Shown piece by piece: positions 51,995 through 61,234 of a stretch of 64,000 nt of DNA. How positions within the stretch are numbered: the stretch's first letter is position 1; each line of letters starts with the position of its first letter. The stretch spans positions 3,536,839 through 3,600,838 of the forward strand of contig NZ_KB890024.1 in NCBI RefSeq assembly GCF_000372965.1, written 5' to 3'. The notes beneath the pieces are model-generated. The model had not been told where the DNA came from. It saw nothing but the letters and a program-made list of their open reading frames with translations, and ran no database searches. The translations under genes were made by a program, and so were the position numbers. Source of the DNA: Hoeflea sp. 108 (GTDB taxonomy: Bacteria; Pseudomonadota; Alphaproteobacteria; Rhizobiales; Rhizobiaceae).

Positions 51995-53077
51995 ATGAAG
52001 CCCGAACCGCAGCCATCAGCCCCATTGTCCGCCATCAGGCCCTGGCAGCAATGGCTTTTGCTGCTTGCCTGTTCGGTGCTGCTCGCCGGTGCGCTGGAAA
52101 TGGTCCATCTGCCGGCTGCACTTCTGGTCGGGCCGATGCTGGCGGCGATCGCGCTCGGCAGCAATGGCGCGACCGTCAGGGTGCCGCGATCGCTGTTCAT
52201 CGCAGCACAGGCGTTGATCGGCTGCCTGGTCGCCAATTCGATCTCGCCGGGCATCTTCTCGACCTTCCTGTCCGAATGGCCGCTGTTCCTGGGATCGGCG
52301 ATCGCCACCGTCGTTGCCTCGAGCTTCCTCGGCTGGTTCATCTCGCGCCTCAAGGTGCTGCCCGGCACGACCGCTGTGTGGGGTTCGGCGCCGGGCGCGG
52401 CCACCGCCATGGTGCTGATGGCAGATGCCTTCGGCGCAGACGCCCGGCTGGTTGCCTTCATGCAGTATCTGCGCGTCATCATGGTTTCGGTGGCGGCAGC
52501 CCTGGTGGCGCGCCTTTGGGTCGACACGTCTGATGTAGAGCTCGCAGCCATCGAATGGTTTCCCGCCATTCACTGGCAGGCGTTCGGCGCGATGATTGGC
52601 GTTGCCGTCGTCGGCGGTGCGCTCGGCCATGTCCTGCGCATCCCCTCGCCCTATTTCGTCGGCGCGATGATCCTGGGCACGGCACTGCATCTCGGCTTCG
52701 GATTGGAGCTGCAATTGCCGGAATGGCTGCTGGCCGTCGGCTACGGCCTGATCGGCTGGTCGATCGGGCTCAACTTCACCCGGCCGATCCTGCGCCACGC
52801 CGCGCGCGCCCTGCCCCAGGTGGTAGGCTCCATTGCCGCCCTGATGGCCTTCTGCGGCATGCTGGCCTGGGGCCTGCACCACCTGCTCGGCGTCGACCCA
52901 CTAACGGCCTATCTGGCCACCAGCCCAGGGGGCATGGATTCGATTGCGATCATCGCCGCTGCCGCCTCCAACGTCGACCTGTCCTTCGTGCTGACGCTGC
53001 AGATGCTGCGCTTCCTGCTCGTGCTCATCTTCGGCCCCGCATTGGCGCGGCTGGTGGCACGGACGATCAAGACGTGA
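51995..53077 (+). CDS. AbrB-family membrane protein
   Basis: 360 residues, about ten helices in two related halves (AbrB_dup repeats): HLPAALLVGPMLAAIALG and RIPSPYFVGAMILGTALHLG start each half, and LPGTTAVWGSAPGAATAMVLM and TSPGGMDSIAIIAAAA are the paired re-entrant-like signatures. Often misnamed ammonia monooxygenase. Probably a transporter; pairing with the divergent binding protein is inference. Confidence 0.8.
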   Translation: MKPEPQPSAPLSAIRPWQQWLLLLACSVLLAGALEMVHLPAALLVGPMLAAIALGSNGATVRVPRSLFIAAQALIGCLVANSISPGIFSTFLSEWPLFLGSAIATVVASSFLGWFISRLKVLPGTTAVWGSAPGAATAMVLMADAFGADARLVAFMQYLRVIMVSVAAALVARLWVDTSDVELAAIEWFPAIHWQAFGAMIGVAVVGGALGHVLRIPSPYFVGAMILGTALHLGFGLELQLPEWLLAVGYGLIGWSIGLNFTRPILRHAARALPQVVGSIAALMAFCGMLAWGLHHLLGVDPLTAYLATSPGGMDSIAIIAAAASNVDLSFVLTLQMLRFLLVLIFGPALARLVARTIKT

Positions 53078-53139
53078 GAACAACAGGTCTTCCCCAGCTT
53101 GCCCTTGCGCCAGCCGGTGCCCTCCTGTAAGGAAGCGCC

Positions 53140-53259
53140 ATGACTTCGCGCCAGGTTAACAACACCTCCCGTCCGGCCGCTTTTGCGGGCGAGACGCTGC
53201 GCGCCCTTTCTTCGGCTCTTCTTCTTCTCGGCCTTATCGGCGATCGCCGGGCTCGTTAA
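53140..53259 (+). CDS. leuL: leu leader peptide with a run of Leu codons
   Basis: 39 residues, starting MTSRQVNNTSRPAAF and holding SSALLLLGLIGDRRAR at the end. The core is CTT-CTT-CTT-CTC-GGC-CTT-ATC: four Leu in a row, Gly, Leu, Ile. AAGGAAG ribosome site. A branched-chain-rich leader directly before leuA and a hairpin is the arrangement expected for leucine attenuation in rhizobia. Confidence 0.8.
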   Translation: MTSRQVNNTSRPAAFAGETLRALSSALLLLGLIGDRRAR

Positions 53260-53260
53260 G

Positions 53261-53305
53261 GGAGCGTCCGGCGGTCGAATTTGCCGCCGAGGCATGTGCT
53301 CCTTT
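53261..53305 (+). terminator. leu attenuator hairpin
   Basis: Nested stem: GGAGC (53261-53265) with GCTCC (53298-53302), and GGCGG (53270-53274) with CCGCC (53284-53288), then TTT. It begins two bases after the leuL stop. The T-run is short, so efficiency is uncertain. Confidence 0.6.
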
Positions 53306-53395
53306 GCTCTTCACAACAGAACCGAATTTCTGATTTAAGACCGCTGAAGCATGTGCGCTCTGTCGTGCATGGCGGCCAAGAGAACGAGACCGACA

Positions 53396-55102
53396 ATGAG
53401 CAAGACCACTCCCGCGTCCAGCCGCAGCGCCGGCATGCCGTCCGCCGCAGTCAAGTACCAAGCCTATCACAAGATCGACCTGCCGGACCGGACCTGGCCC
53501 TCCAGGATCATCGACAAGGCCCCGATCTGGTGCTCGGTCGACCTGCGCGACGGCAACCAGTCGCTCGTCGACCCGATGGGCCACGACCGCAAGGCGCGCA
53601 TGTTCCAGCTGCTGCTCGACATGGGCTTCAAGGAAATCGAGATCGGCTTCCCATCCGCCTCGCAGACCGACTTCGATTTTGCCCGCTGGTGCATCGAGGA
53701 AGGCAACATCGCCGACGACGTGTCGCTGCAGGTTCTCGTTCAGTGCCGGCCGGAACTGATCACCCGCACCTTCGAGGCGCTCGACGGCGCCCACAAGCCG
53801 ATCGTGCATTTCTACAACTCGACCAGCGAGTTGCAGCGCCGCGTGGTGTTCGCCAAGGATGTCCAGGGCATCAAGCAGATCGCCACCGACGCCGCCAAGA
53901 TGATCACCGACATGGCCGCCAAGGCCGGCGGCGGCTATCGCTTCGAATATTCGCCCGAGAGCTTCACCGGCACCGAGCTGGAAGTCGCGCTGGAGATCTG
54001 CAACGCCGTTGCCGAAATCGTCAAGCCGACGCCCGACAACAAGCTGATCATCAACCTGCCGTCGACCGTCGAGATGGCGACGCCAAACATCTATGCCGAT
54101 CAGATCGAGTGGATGTGCCGCAACCTCGACAATCGCGACAACCTGATCATCTCGCTGCACCCGCACAACGATCGCGGCACCGGCATCGCCGCCACCGAAC
54201 TCGGCCTGATGGCGGGCGCCGACCGTGTCGAAGGTACGCTGTTCGGCAATGGCGAGCGCACCGGCAACGTCGACGTCGTGACGCTGGCGCTCAACATGTT
54301 CACCCAGGGCATCGACCCCATGCTCGACTGCTCCGACATCGAGCGGATCAAGCAGGTCTACGAATATTCGAACCAGATGGTCATTCCGGAGCGCCACCCT
54401 TATGTCGGCGAGCTGGTCTACACCGCCTTCTCCGGCTCGCATCAGGACGCCATCAACAAGGGCATGAAGGCGATCAAGGTTGCCAACAAGCCGTTGTGGG
54501 AAGTGCCTTACCTGCCGATCGACCCGCAGGACGTAGGCCGCAGCTACGAGGCGATCATCCGCATCAACTCGCAGTCCGGCAAGGGCGGCATCGCCTATGT
54601 GCTCCAGGCCGATTACGGCCTCAATCTGCCGCGCTCGCTGCAGGTCGAGTTCAGCCAGGACATCCAGGCGATCACCGACAGCGAAGGCAAGGAAGTCTCG
54701 CCCAAGCGCATCCATGAGCGTTTCCTCGAGGTCTATGTCGACCAGCCGGCCGCGCGCCTGAAGTTCGTCGATCACCAGACCTTCCCCGACACGGTGCTCA
54801 AGGGTCGCCGCGTCGTCGAGGCGACCATCACCGACAACGGCAAGGAAATGGTGATCTCCGGCACCGGCAACGGCCCCATCGACGGCTTCGTCGACGCCCT
54901 TTCCCGCCACCTCGGCATCGACCTGTCTGTGCTCGACTATTCCGAGCACTCGATCCAGCGCGGCTCGAACGCCGCCGCCATCTGCTACATGGAGGTGGAA
55001 TATCCCGGTGGCCGCCTGTTCGGCGCCGGCATCAACACCAACATCGTGGCGGCCTCGCTCGAAGCGGTGGTATCGGCAGCCAATCGAATCCTGGCGCGCT
55101 GA
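53396..55102 (+). CDS. leuA: 2-isopropylmalate synthase
   Basis: 568 residues from ATG 53396. First step of leucine synthesis (acetyl-CoA plus 2-oxoisovalerate). Type 2 LeuA, as in actinobacteria and rhizobia: YQAYHKIDLPDRTWPSR, catalytic VDLRDGNQSLVDPMG (48-62), metal site SLHPHNDRGTG and the C-terminal regulatory LeuA domain ending SLEAVVSAANRILAR. Feedback by leucine is known for the family. Upstream leuL/attenuator gives transcriptional control. Confidence 0.95.
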   Translation: MSKTTPASSRSAGMPSAAVKYQAYHKIDLPDRTWPSRIIDKAPIWCSVDLRDGNQSLVDPMGHDRKARMFQLLLDMGFKEIEIGFPSASQTDFDFARWCIEEGNIADDVSLQVLVQCRPELITRTFEALDGAHKPIVHFYNSTSELQRRVVFAKDVQGIKQIATDAAKMITDMAAKAGGGYRFEYSPESFTGTELEVALEICNAVAEIVKPTPDNKLIINLPSTVEMATPNIYADQIEWMCRNLDNRDNLIISLHPHNDRGTGIAATELGLMAGADRVEGTLFGNGERTGNVDVVTLALNMFTQGIDPMLDCSDIERIKQVYEYSNQMVIPERHPYVGELVYTAFSGSHQDAINKGMKAIKVANKPLWEVPYLPIDPQDVGRSYEAIIRINSQSGKGGIAYVLQADYGLNLPRSLQVEFSQDIQAITDSEGKEVSPKRIHERFLEVYVDQPAARLKFVDHQTFPDTVLKGRRVVEATITDNGKEMVISGTGNGPIDGFVDALSRHLGIDLSVLDYSEHSIQRGSNAAAICYMEVEYPGGRLFGAGINTNIVAASLEAVVSAANRILAR

Positions 55103-55179
55103 ATGCAGGCACGGCAAGCCGTCGGGAAATCGATCCCGGCTTTCGGACAGGCTTGTTAAGGTTAATGCCAGATCAAATG

Positions 55180-55211
55180 CGCCTCGCCCGTGGATAACGG
55201 GCGGGGCGTTT
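55180..55211 (+). terminator. Intrinsic terminator after leuA
   Basis: CGCCTCGCCCGT (55180-55191) pairs with ACGGGCGGGGCG (55197-55208) with one G-T pair, followed by TTT. Confidence 0.7.
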
Positions 55212-55295
55212 GTCCATCTGGTGCCGGCGCGCTTGTGCCCAAGCGCCAGCCGACTATGATCTGGCTGTTCGTACCGGTTCGAAAAGGGTCGATAC

Positions 55296-57038
55296 TTGGT
55301 TGCCTCCACGCCTGCTGCCCCCGCAGTGCGCGAAGCGCTTGAGCGGCTTGTTGCCAGCGAGACCTTTGCCCGGTCCGATCGGGCACGCAAACTGCTACGC
55401 TATCTCGTGGAAAGGGAGCTCGCCGGCGACGCCGAGCGGCTGAAGGGCTTTGCCATTGCCGTCGACGTGTTCGGCAAGGACGCCGAGTTCGATTCCGCCA
55501 CCGATGCCGTGGTGCGCGTCCAGGCAGGTCGCCTGCGCGAACTTCTCGCTCAGTATTACGCAGCCGAGGGAACCAGCGACCCGATCCGCGTCTCCATCCC
55601 GCGCGGCAACTATGTGCCGACCTACGAGGCCGTGGTCGAATGCCCGCCCGAAACGACCGAGACGCCCGCGGAAGAGCCGGCAGCGGCCGAAATAGCCGAA
55701 CCCGAGCATCGACACAGCGATGAACAGGGCCTGGACCCTGCCCTGCAGGGATCGAGCGTCACCCGCCAGCTGCGCTATTTCTGGGCGGCGATGGCGCTCG
55801 TCATCGTCATGCTCGGCATCCTTTTGTTCCGCAACATCGGCGGTCCCATCGGCGCCGAAATCGCCGGCATGACCGATTTCCGCAATGCCACCTCGAGCAT
55901 CAGCAACGCGGTCGACCAGCTGCCCGCGGTGCATATCCATCCGGGCTCGGAAGGCGGCGATACGGCAAGGGTAGCGACCGTGCTGAGAACCGCCCTCTCC
56001 GGCTTCGACACGATCGACCTGATTGCCCGCGACCAGACCGACCGGCAGCGCCGCGTCGATCCGACCGACTTCGACTTCACCGTCAATCCAGGCCCGAGCG
56101 CCGGTTCGGTACTGATCGAACTCCAGCATATGGCCAGCGGTCGCATCCTGCTGTCGCGGGTGCTGACGCCTCAGGACATCAGGCCCGACGCCATCGACGA
56201 CCGCATCGCCGAGATCGTCACCTCGGCTGTTCCCGTCTCCGGCATGATCTATGCCTATATCGAGCAGAACGGCCTGCAGCGCGGCCTGATGACCTGCCTG
56301 CTGCTGAGCGACGACTATTATATGGACCAGAGCTCGGCCAAGCACCGCGCCGCCTACCAGTGCCTGGAAGACCTGTCGAGGCGCGGCGCCAAGTCGCCGG
56401 TCATCTATTCGGAAATGGCGTCCCTACAGCTGGAGAGCGTGACCGACAACTACACCTATCCGCCCGACGCCACCGCCGAGGGTGCCTTCGCGCTCGCTCA
56501 TTCGGCCGTGCAGACCGGCGCCACCAGCCCCTTCGCCCACCGCTCCTACGGCTACCTTCAGTCGCGCGTCGGCGATCCCGCGGAATCGATCCGCTGGATG
56601 CGCAAGGCCTATGAACTCAACACCTACGACCTGACGATGGCGGCCGCCTATGGCTATGCCCTGGTGCTGTCAGGCAGCTACAGCGAGGGTGTGCCGATCA
56701 TCAAGCGCGCCGTCGAAAGCTCGAGCGCCCATCCGAGCTGGTGGGATTATGGTCTGTTCCTCGGCGAGTTCATGCTCGGCAATCGTTACGCAGCAGCACG
56801 CTCCGCCAACGCGCTGACCACCGCCAAGCGGCCGCATTACCTGGCCGCCCGGCTGATCGCCGCGAATTTCGTCAACGACAAGAAGACGGCCTCCGATCTC
56901 GCCAAGGAGATTGCCGCGACCTATCCGGCCTTTGCCACGGACCCCGCCGCCGCCTTCGCCAAGGGCAGGTATCCGGAGGAGCTGACCAAGTCGCTGACGA
57001 AAGCGTTGCGCGCCGCGGGTCTGGGCCAGCAAAGCTGA
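55296..57038 (+). CDS. Membrane TPR protein with N-terminal adenylate-cyclase-associated domain
   Basis: 580 residues with a TTG start at 55296 (AAGGG upstream); no in-frame ATG fits. Residues 8-110 carry FARSDRARKLLRYLVERELAG, LKGFAIAVDVFGKDAEFDS and PRGNYVPTYE, a domain found in rhizobial cyclase-like TPR proteins. One membrane helix at about 161-180 (FWAAMALVIVMLGILLF), then a periplasmic region with TPR-like repeats (about 390-520). No cyclase catalytic domain. It looks like a signal-transducing membrane protein; role unknown. Confidence 0.72.
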   Translation: MVASTPAAPAVREALERLVASETFARSDRARKLLRYLVERELAGDAERLKGFAIAVDVFGKDAEFDSATDAVVRVQAGRLRELLAQYYAAEGTSDPIRVSIPRGNYVPTYEAVVECPPETTETPAEEPAAAEIAEPEHRHSDEQGLDPALQGSSVTRQLRYFWAAMALVIVMLGILLFRNIGGPIGAEIAGMTDFRNATSSISNAVDQLPAVHIHPGSEGGDTARVATVLRTALSGFDTIDLIARDQTDRQRRVDPTDFDFTVNPGPSAGSVLIELQHMASGRILLSRVLTPQDIRPDAIDDRIAEIVTSAVPVSGMIYAYIEQNGLQRGLMTCLLLSDDYYMDQSSAKHRAAYQCLEDLSRRGAKSPVIYSEMASLQLESVTDNYTYPPDATAEGAFALAHSAVQTGATSPFAHRSYGYLQSRVGDPAESIRWMRKAYELNTYDLTMAAAYGYALVLSGSYSEGVPIIKRAVESSSAHPSWWDYGLFLGEFMLGNRYAAARSANALTTAKRPHYLAARLIAANFVNDKKTASDLAKEIAATYPAFATDPAAAFAKGRYPEELTKSLTKALRAAGLGQQS

Positions 57039-57084
57039 GTTAACGGTCTTTTAATCGGACCCATTTTCTGCATAATAACGCCCG

Positions 57085-57105
57085 AATACGCTCATACAGC
57101 GTATT
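57085..57105. promoter_or_regulatory. Perfect 21-bp palindrome upstream of the alpha/beta hydrolase gene
   Basis: AATACGCT-CATAC-AGCGTATT, arms 57085-57092 and 57098-57105, 64 bases before the hydrolase ATG. It lies in an AT-rich promoter region (57039-57150). The length and symmetry suit a dimeric repressor or activator; which one is unknown. Confidence 0.5.
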
Positions 57106-57168
57106 GCATTTGCATACTTCATATTTAAAGTTTCTAACCGGGGTCGGGCTTAGGTTTTTTCAAGGAAG

Positions 57169-57969
57169 ATGAATTACTCCATCCATGCGGCCGTTCGAGG
57201 GGACGGCAAGAATGTGGTGGTCTTGCTTCACGGTTTCGGTGGTTGCTGCGACATCTGGAAGGATGTCGTCGATTGCCTGGACGGTGCATTCACGACAATC
57301 GCTTATGATTTGCCGGGACACGGCCTGTCGATCGACTTTCCCAAGGCTGGGTCGGCGAAGGTCGCAGCCAATGCCGTGCTTGCCGATCTTGCCGAGCGCG
57401 GCATCGAGCGCGCCCATTTCATCGGCCATTCCATGGGCGGAGCAGTCGCAACCCTTGCAGCCCTCGCCCAACCCTCACGCGTCGCGTCACTGACGCTCTT
57501 GGCGCCAGGCGGCTACGGCCCGGACATCAATGCCCCCCTGCTCCGGCGATTTGCGGCCGCCACCGCGCCCGAGGATATCCGTGCCTGCCTCGCCGAAATG
57601 TCGAGCCCGGACAGCCGCGTCAACGAACACGCCGTTGCAACGCTGGCCAAGATGCGCAGCCGGCCCGGCCAGTCGGAAAAGCTGATTGCCTTCGCCGACA
57701 CCATGACCGCGGGCAACCGCCAGGGGGTCATTCCGCGTGAAGCCATCGCCGCCCTGCCGATGCCTGTCATGGTGGTGTGGGGCACCGACGATGCAGTGCT
57801 GCCTTACAGCCAGGCCGACGGGCTACCGGCCCGCTTCATGATCCATCACGTGCTCGAGGTCGGGCACATGCTGCCGGAAGAAACGCCTGAGCTGGTAGCC
57901 GAGATCATCCGCCGCATGAGCCGCCGCCGGCAACGCGCGGTGCCGATTGCGACCGGCTGCGAAGCCTGA
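57169..57969 (+). CDS. Alpha/beta-fold hydrolase
   Basis: 266 residues. Oxyanion HGFGG (21-25), nucleophile elbow GHSMGG (86-91, Ser 88), Asp in VVWGTDDAVLP and His in LEVGHMLPEE. No signal peptide. Substrate not predictable; relatives include esterases, lactonases and ring-cleavage hydrolases. The palindrome upstream suggests dedicated regulation. Confidence 0.85.
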   Translation: MNYSIHAAVRGDGKNVVVLLHGFGGCCDIWKDVVDCLDGAFTTIAYDLPGHGLSIDFPKAGSAKVAANAVLADLAERGIERAHFIGHSMGGAVATLAALAQPSRVASLTLLAPGGYGPDINAPLLRRFAAATAPEDIRACLAEMSSPDSRVNEHAVATLAKMRSRPGQSEKLIAFADTMTAGNRQGVIPREAIAALPMPVMVVWGTDDAVLPYSQADGLPARFMIHHVLEVGHMLPEETPELVAEIIRRMSRRRQRAVPIATGCEA

Positions 57970-58134
57970 ATCAGTTCATGCAGGACAGCGGCTAAGCGCC
58001 TGCGCAGAAAACCTTTTGCACGCTCGGCGATTGAACGCGTCGGATACAATTCCGCCGCGATCGCAACTATGTTAACTCTTGCTTAACGAGGTGACGCCGG
58101 CGAAATTCGGCGCGCCGTGCAAGGAACCGGAGCG

Positions 58135-58743
58135 ATGAAGGACGACAACGTGAGCGCGATCCGGACAGCACATGCGCTGTCGGATGCCATTCGCGACGTC
58201 AAGAACGCCGCGGCCGACCGCACCGATGTGGTGGTCGACCTGCGCGACGCCCATCGCATGCGGCTGGAACTGCTGGCCGCCGAGCTCGAGCAGGTGTTTG
58301 CCGACGTTCCCAAGGACATCGACAATTTCGACTTCGCGATTTCGTCCGGCCTGCAGCCGAGATTGTGGATCGACGCGGTCAGCCACGTCGCGCTCGGCCG
58401 CGACCGCCGCACCTTCCGCTTCGTGCGCGACACCCGCATTGGCCGCGTCGTCCTGGCCGAGACCACCGACGTCAAGCGCGTTGCCGAGCAGGTGACGCGT
58501 TACATCGCCGAACGCATCGTCGAGCGCCAGCAGATGATGGAGGGCGGCGCGATGCCGGCGACGCAGGGCTTTGCCCGCGAGCCGGTGATGGAAGCCGAAC
58601 CGGCGATGCGGCGCTTGCGCCACCCCGCCTGGCCGGGCCTGCTGTCCGGTTTCGGGCTGCTGGTCGCGGGTGCTGCCGCAGGCATTGCACTCATGGCCGC
58701 ACTCTACTGGCTGCGGGTCGCCGCGACCGGCGTCAGCTTCTGA
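58135..58743 (+). CDS. Hypothetical protein with C-terminal membrane helix
   Basis: 202 residues from ATG 58135 (CGGAG upstream). An N-terminal soluble domain with DLRDAHRMRLELLAAELEQVF and WIDAVSHVALGRDRRTFRFVRDTR; then a Pro/Met-rich linker; then a single helix near 167-192 (LLSGFGLLVAGAAAGIALMAA). Tail-anchored topology likely. No family recognised. Convergent with the phosphoesterase gene, overlapping it by 11 bases. Confidence 0.65.
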   Translation: MKDDNVSAIRTAHALSDAIRDVKNAAADRTDVVVDLRDAHRMRLELLAAELEQVFADVPKDIDNFDFAISSGLQPRLWIDAVSHVALGRDRRTFRFVRDTRIGRVVLAETTDVKRVAEQVTRYIAERIVERQQMMEGGAMPATQGFAREPVMEAEPAMRRLRHPAWPGLLSGFGLLVAGAAAGIALMAALYWLRVAATGVSF

Positions 58744-59662
58744 CCAGCGCCTCCGGGCGCGCGGCGGAACTCAGATCCACCGTCGAAATCTGAACCGGCG
58801 CGGCCGCCGACAGCAGGCCACGCCGGGTCAGCGAGACGTTCCATGCATCGGGCTCGCCCGAGATGTCGATCAGGTTGAACTGCGCCGCCGGCTTGAGCGC
58901 GCCGGGCGCCTGACCGGCTGCGGCGACGCCGACCACCGGCACCGCACCCTTGGTCCCCGGAATCCAGTACAGCGTCGGCAGGTGCGAATGGCCATGCACC
59001 ACAAGCTCGGCGCCATGCCCCCTGACCACCTTCTGGAACTTGCCGATGCCGAACAGCCGCTTGTGCGGGCCGACCGCTCCGCGCACCGGCGGATGATGGA
59101 TCATGATGACCCGGAACAGCCCCTGCCTGCCGGTTTCGTCGAGGATCGTTGCGAGCCGGTCGGCCTGGCCATCGCGAAAGAAGCCGCTTGCCATGAAGGG
59201 CGCCGTGGCGCGCGCGGTCGACACGCCGATCAGCGCGACATTGCCGCGTATGCGAAGATAGGGAAAGCTGTGCTGGTTGACCGGCCCCACGGCATTGTCG
59301 CCGCGCATCCACGGCGCCCAGGCCACGCAGGCCTTGTCGAAGGCTCCGGGCACATAGGCATCATGGTTGCCGGGCACGACGGAGACATCCTCCGGCACGC
59401 CCAGCGTTTCGAGCCACATCCGGGCGAGCCCGATCTCGCCGTCGAGCGCCAGATTGACGAGGTCGCCGGTGACGGCGAGATGGCTGGGCGACTGCGCCTT
59501 GAGGTCGGCGACGATGGCGTCGACGACGCCGTCATGATGATGGCGACGACGGTTGCGTTGCCAGTTGACGTAGCCCACCGCCCGCTTGGAGGCGAGTTCG
59601 CGATAGGTTACATCCGGAAGCGGACCAAGATGGGCGTCGGAAATATGCGCAAGCCTGAACAT
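58733..59662 (-). CDS. Calcineurin-like metallophosphoesterase
   Basis: 309 residues from ATG 59662 with GGGAG upstream. Metal-site motifs in order: HISDAHLG (5-12), AVTGDLVNL, PGNHDAY, IMIHHPP and VHGHSHLP. This is the class III cyclic-nucleotide phosphodiesterase-like fold (CpdA/Icc group), though substrate is unproven. Divergent from the Nudix gene with only 38 bases between. Confidence 0.85.
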   Translation of the reverse strand: MFRLAHISDAHLGPLPDVTYRELASKRAVGYVNWQRNRRRHHHDGVVDAIVADLKAQSPSHLAVTGDLVNLALDGEIGLARMWLETLGVPEDVSVVPGNHDAYVPGAFDKACVAWAPWMRGDNAVGPVNQHSFPYLRIRGNVALIGVSTARATAPFMASGFFRDGQADRLATILDETGRQGLFRVIMIHHPPVRGAVGPHKRLFGIGKFQKVVRGHGAELVVHGHSHLPTLYWIPGTKGAVPVVGVAAAGQAPGALKPAAQFNLIDISGEPDAWNVSLTRRGLLSAAAPVQISTVDLSSAARPEALVRS

Positions 59663-59700
59663 TACTCCCTTGTAGGTCAGGCGATGGCCGCTTTCCACCC

Positions 59701-60216
59701 ATGGCGGTGGCGCTGATGGCAAATGCTGCAAGGCAAGATCAGCCGCGCCAGAGTATGTGGTCACGGCTGCGCGGACGCCTCTTCCACGTCTATTTCCTGA
59801 TGCGGCGACCGATGACGCTTGGCGTGCGCGGTCTTGTCCACGACACGGCGACCAACTCCGTCTTCCTCATTCGCCACACCTATGTGCCCGGCTGGCAGCT
59901 GCCCGGCGGCGGCGTCGAGATCGGCGAGACTTTTGCCGAGTCACTTGCCCGCGAACTGGAGGAGGAAGGCAACATCGCGCTTGCCGGTCCGCCCGTTCTC
60001 AGGTCGATCCACCTCAACAACAAGGCGACGAAACGGGATCACGTCGGCTTCTATCTGATCCAGGCCTTCCGGCAGGACAGGCCGAAGCTGCCCGACCACG
60101 AAATCGCCGAGGCCGGCTTCTTCCCGCTCGATGCGCTGCCGGAAGGGACGACGCCGGCGACGCTGCGACGGATCGCCGAGGTGTTCGAAGGCAAGGAAGC
60201 GTCGCCCTATTGGTAA
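59701..60216 (+). CDS. Nudix hydrolase
   Basis: 171 residues from ATG 59701; ATG 59716 or 59755 are alternatives. Nudix box in GGGVEIGETFAESLAREL, followed by EEEGNIAL, with all catalytic Glu present. GWQLPGGG and the C-terminal DALPEGTTPATLRRI suggest an NDP-sugar or nucleotide pyrophosphohydrolase. Substrate open. Confidence 0.85.
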   Translation: MAVALMANAARQDQPRQSMWSRLRGRLFHVYFLMRRPMTLGVRGLVHDTATNSVFLIRHTYVPGWQLPGGGVEIGETFAESLARELEEEGNIALAGPPVLRSIHLNNKATKRDHVGFYLIQAFRQDRPKLPDHEIAEAGFFPLDALPEGTTPATLRRIAEVFEGKEASPYW

Positions 60217-60244
60217 GTTTTTGGCGACGCGCGCGCCAAGTCCC

Positions 60245-61234
60245 TCACGCCGCCTTCAGCAACTTCCCCCTGTTGTGCGGGGCGTCGAGGTTCAGCTCCG
60301 GCCCGAGCGGGATGATGCCGGTCGGGTTGATGGTGGCGTGGCTGCCGTAATAGTGCGCCTTGATGTGCAGCATGTTGACCGTCTCGGCCACACCGGGCAC
60401 CTGATAGAGCTCGCGCAGGTAGTTCGACAGGTTGGGATAGTCGGCGATCCGGCGCAAATTGGTCTTGAAGTGGCCGACATAGACGGCATCGAAACGCACC
60501 AGCGTGGTGAACAGCCGCCAGTCGGCCTCGGTCATCCGCTCGCCGACCAGATAGCGGTGGCGCGACAGCCGATCCTCAAGCGTATCGAGGGCGGCAAACA
60601 GCTCGTTGAACGCCTCCTCATAGGCCACCTGGCTGGTGGCGAAACCGGCCCGGTAGACGCCATTGTTGATCGAGCCGTAGACGAGTTCGTTGACCGCATT
60701 GATATCGCTGCGCAGGCCTTCCGGATAGAAATCGACCGATGCGTCGCCCCATTCGTCGAAAGCCGAGTTCAACATGCGGATGATCTCGGACGATTCATTG
60801 GAGACGATCGTCTTTTCCTTCTTGTCCCACAGCACCGGCACGGTCACGCGGCCGGAATAGGTCGGATCGGCCATGGTGTAGATCTGGTGCAGGTAATCCA
60901 GGCCATAGAGCGTGTCGCCGGTCGCGCCGTCGTCGGTGCGGAAGGTCCAACCGTTTTCGCCCATATAGTGGTGGACGACTGAAACCGAGATGATGTCCTC
61001 GAGCCCTTTCAGCGCGCGGAAGATCAGCGTGCGGTGTGCCCACGGACAGGCGAGCGAGACATAGAGGTGGTAGCGCCCCGGCTCGGCCCTGAAGCCGCGC
61101 GTGCGGCCCGCCGCCGGCTTGCCGTCGACGGTGATCCAGTCGCGCCACTGCGCATGCGAACGCACGAATTTGCCGCCCGTCGACTTGGTGTCGTACCAGC
61201 GGTCCTGCCACTTGCCTTCAACCAGCAATCCCAT
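60245..61234 (-). CDS. Glutathionyl-hydroquinone reductase (Xi-class GST)
   Basis: 329 residues from ATG 61234. Reduces glutathionyl-hydroquinones and similar adducts using glutathione. Catalytic Cys 63 in LACPWAHRT; the conserved EWGDASVDFYPE and a GST C-terminal domain with LVGERMTEADWRLFTTLVRFD follow. Matches the YqjG/EcfG-type family in length. Monocistronic. Confidence 0.9.
   Translation of the reverse strand: MGLLVEGKWQDRWYDTKSTGGKFVRSHAQWRDWITVDGKPAAGRTRGFRAEPGRYHLYVSLACPWAHRTLIFRALKGLEDIISVSVVHHYMGENGWTFRTDDGATGDTLYGLDYLHQIYTMADPTYSGRVTVPVLWDKKEKTIVSNESSEIIRMLNSAFDEWGDASVDFYPEGLRSDINAVNELVYGSINNGVYRAGFATSQVAYEEAFNELFAALDTLEDRLSRHRYLVGERMTEADWRLFTTLVRFDAVYVGHFKTNLRRIADYPNLSNYLRELYQVPGVAETVNMLHIKAHYYGSHATINPTGIIPLGPELNLDAPHNRGKLLKAA

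Larger units (their letters stand above)
53078..53395 (+). other. leuA leader region (318 bases without a large gene)
   Basis: This gap contains the 39-residue leader ORF at 53140-53259, then the hairpin at 53261-53305, then about 90 bases before leuA with a weak ribosome site. I could not pick a convincing -35/-10 pair upstream of the leader ORF. Confidence 0.7.

Noticed and set aside
53234..55390. 718-codon minus-strand open frame opposite leuA
   Set aside because: Antisense to leuA, which has complete family motifs; no independent evidence of coding.
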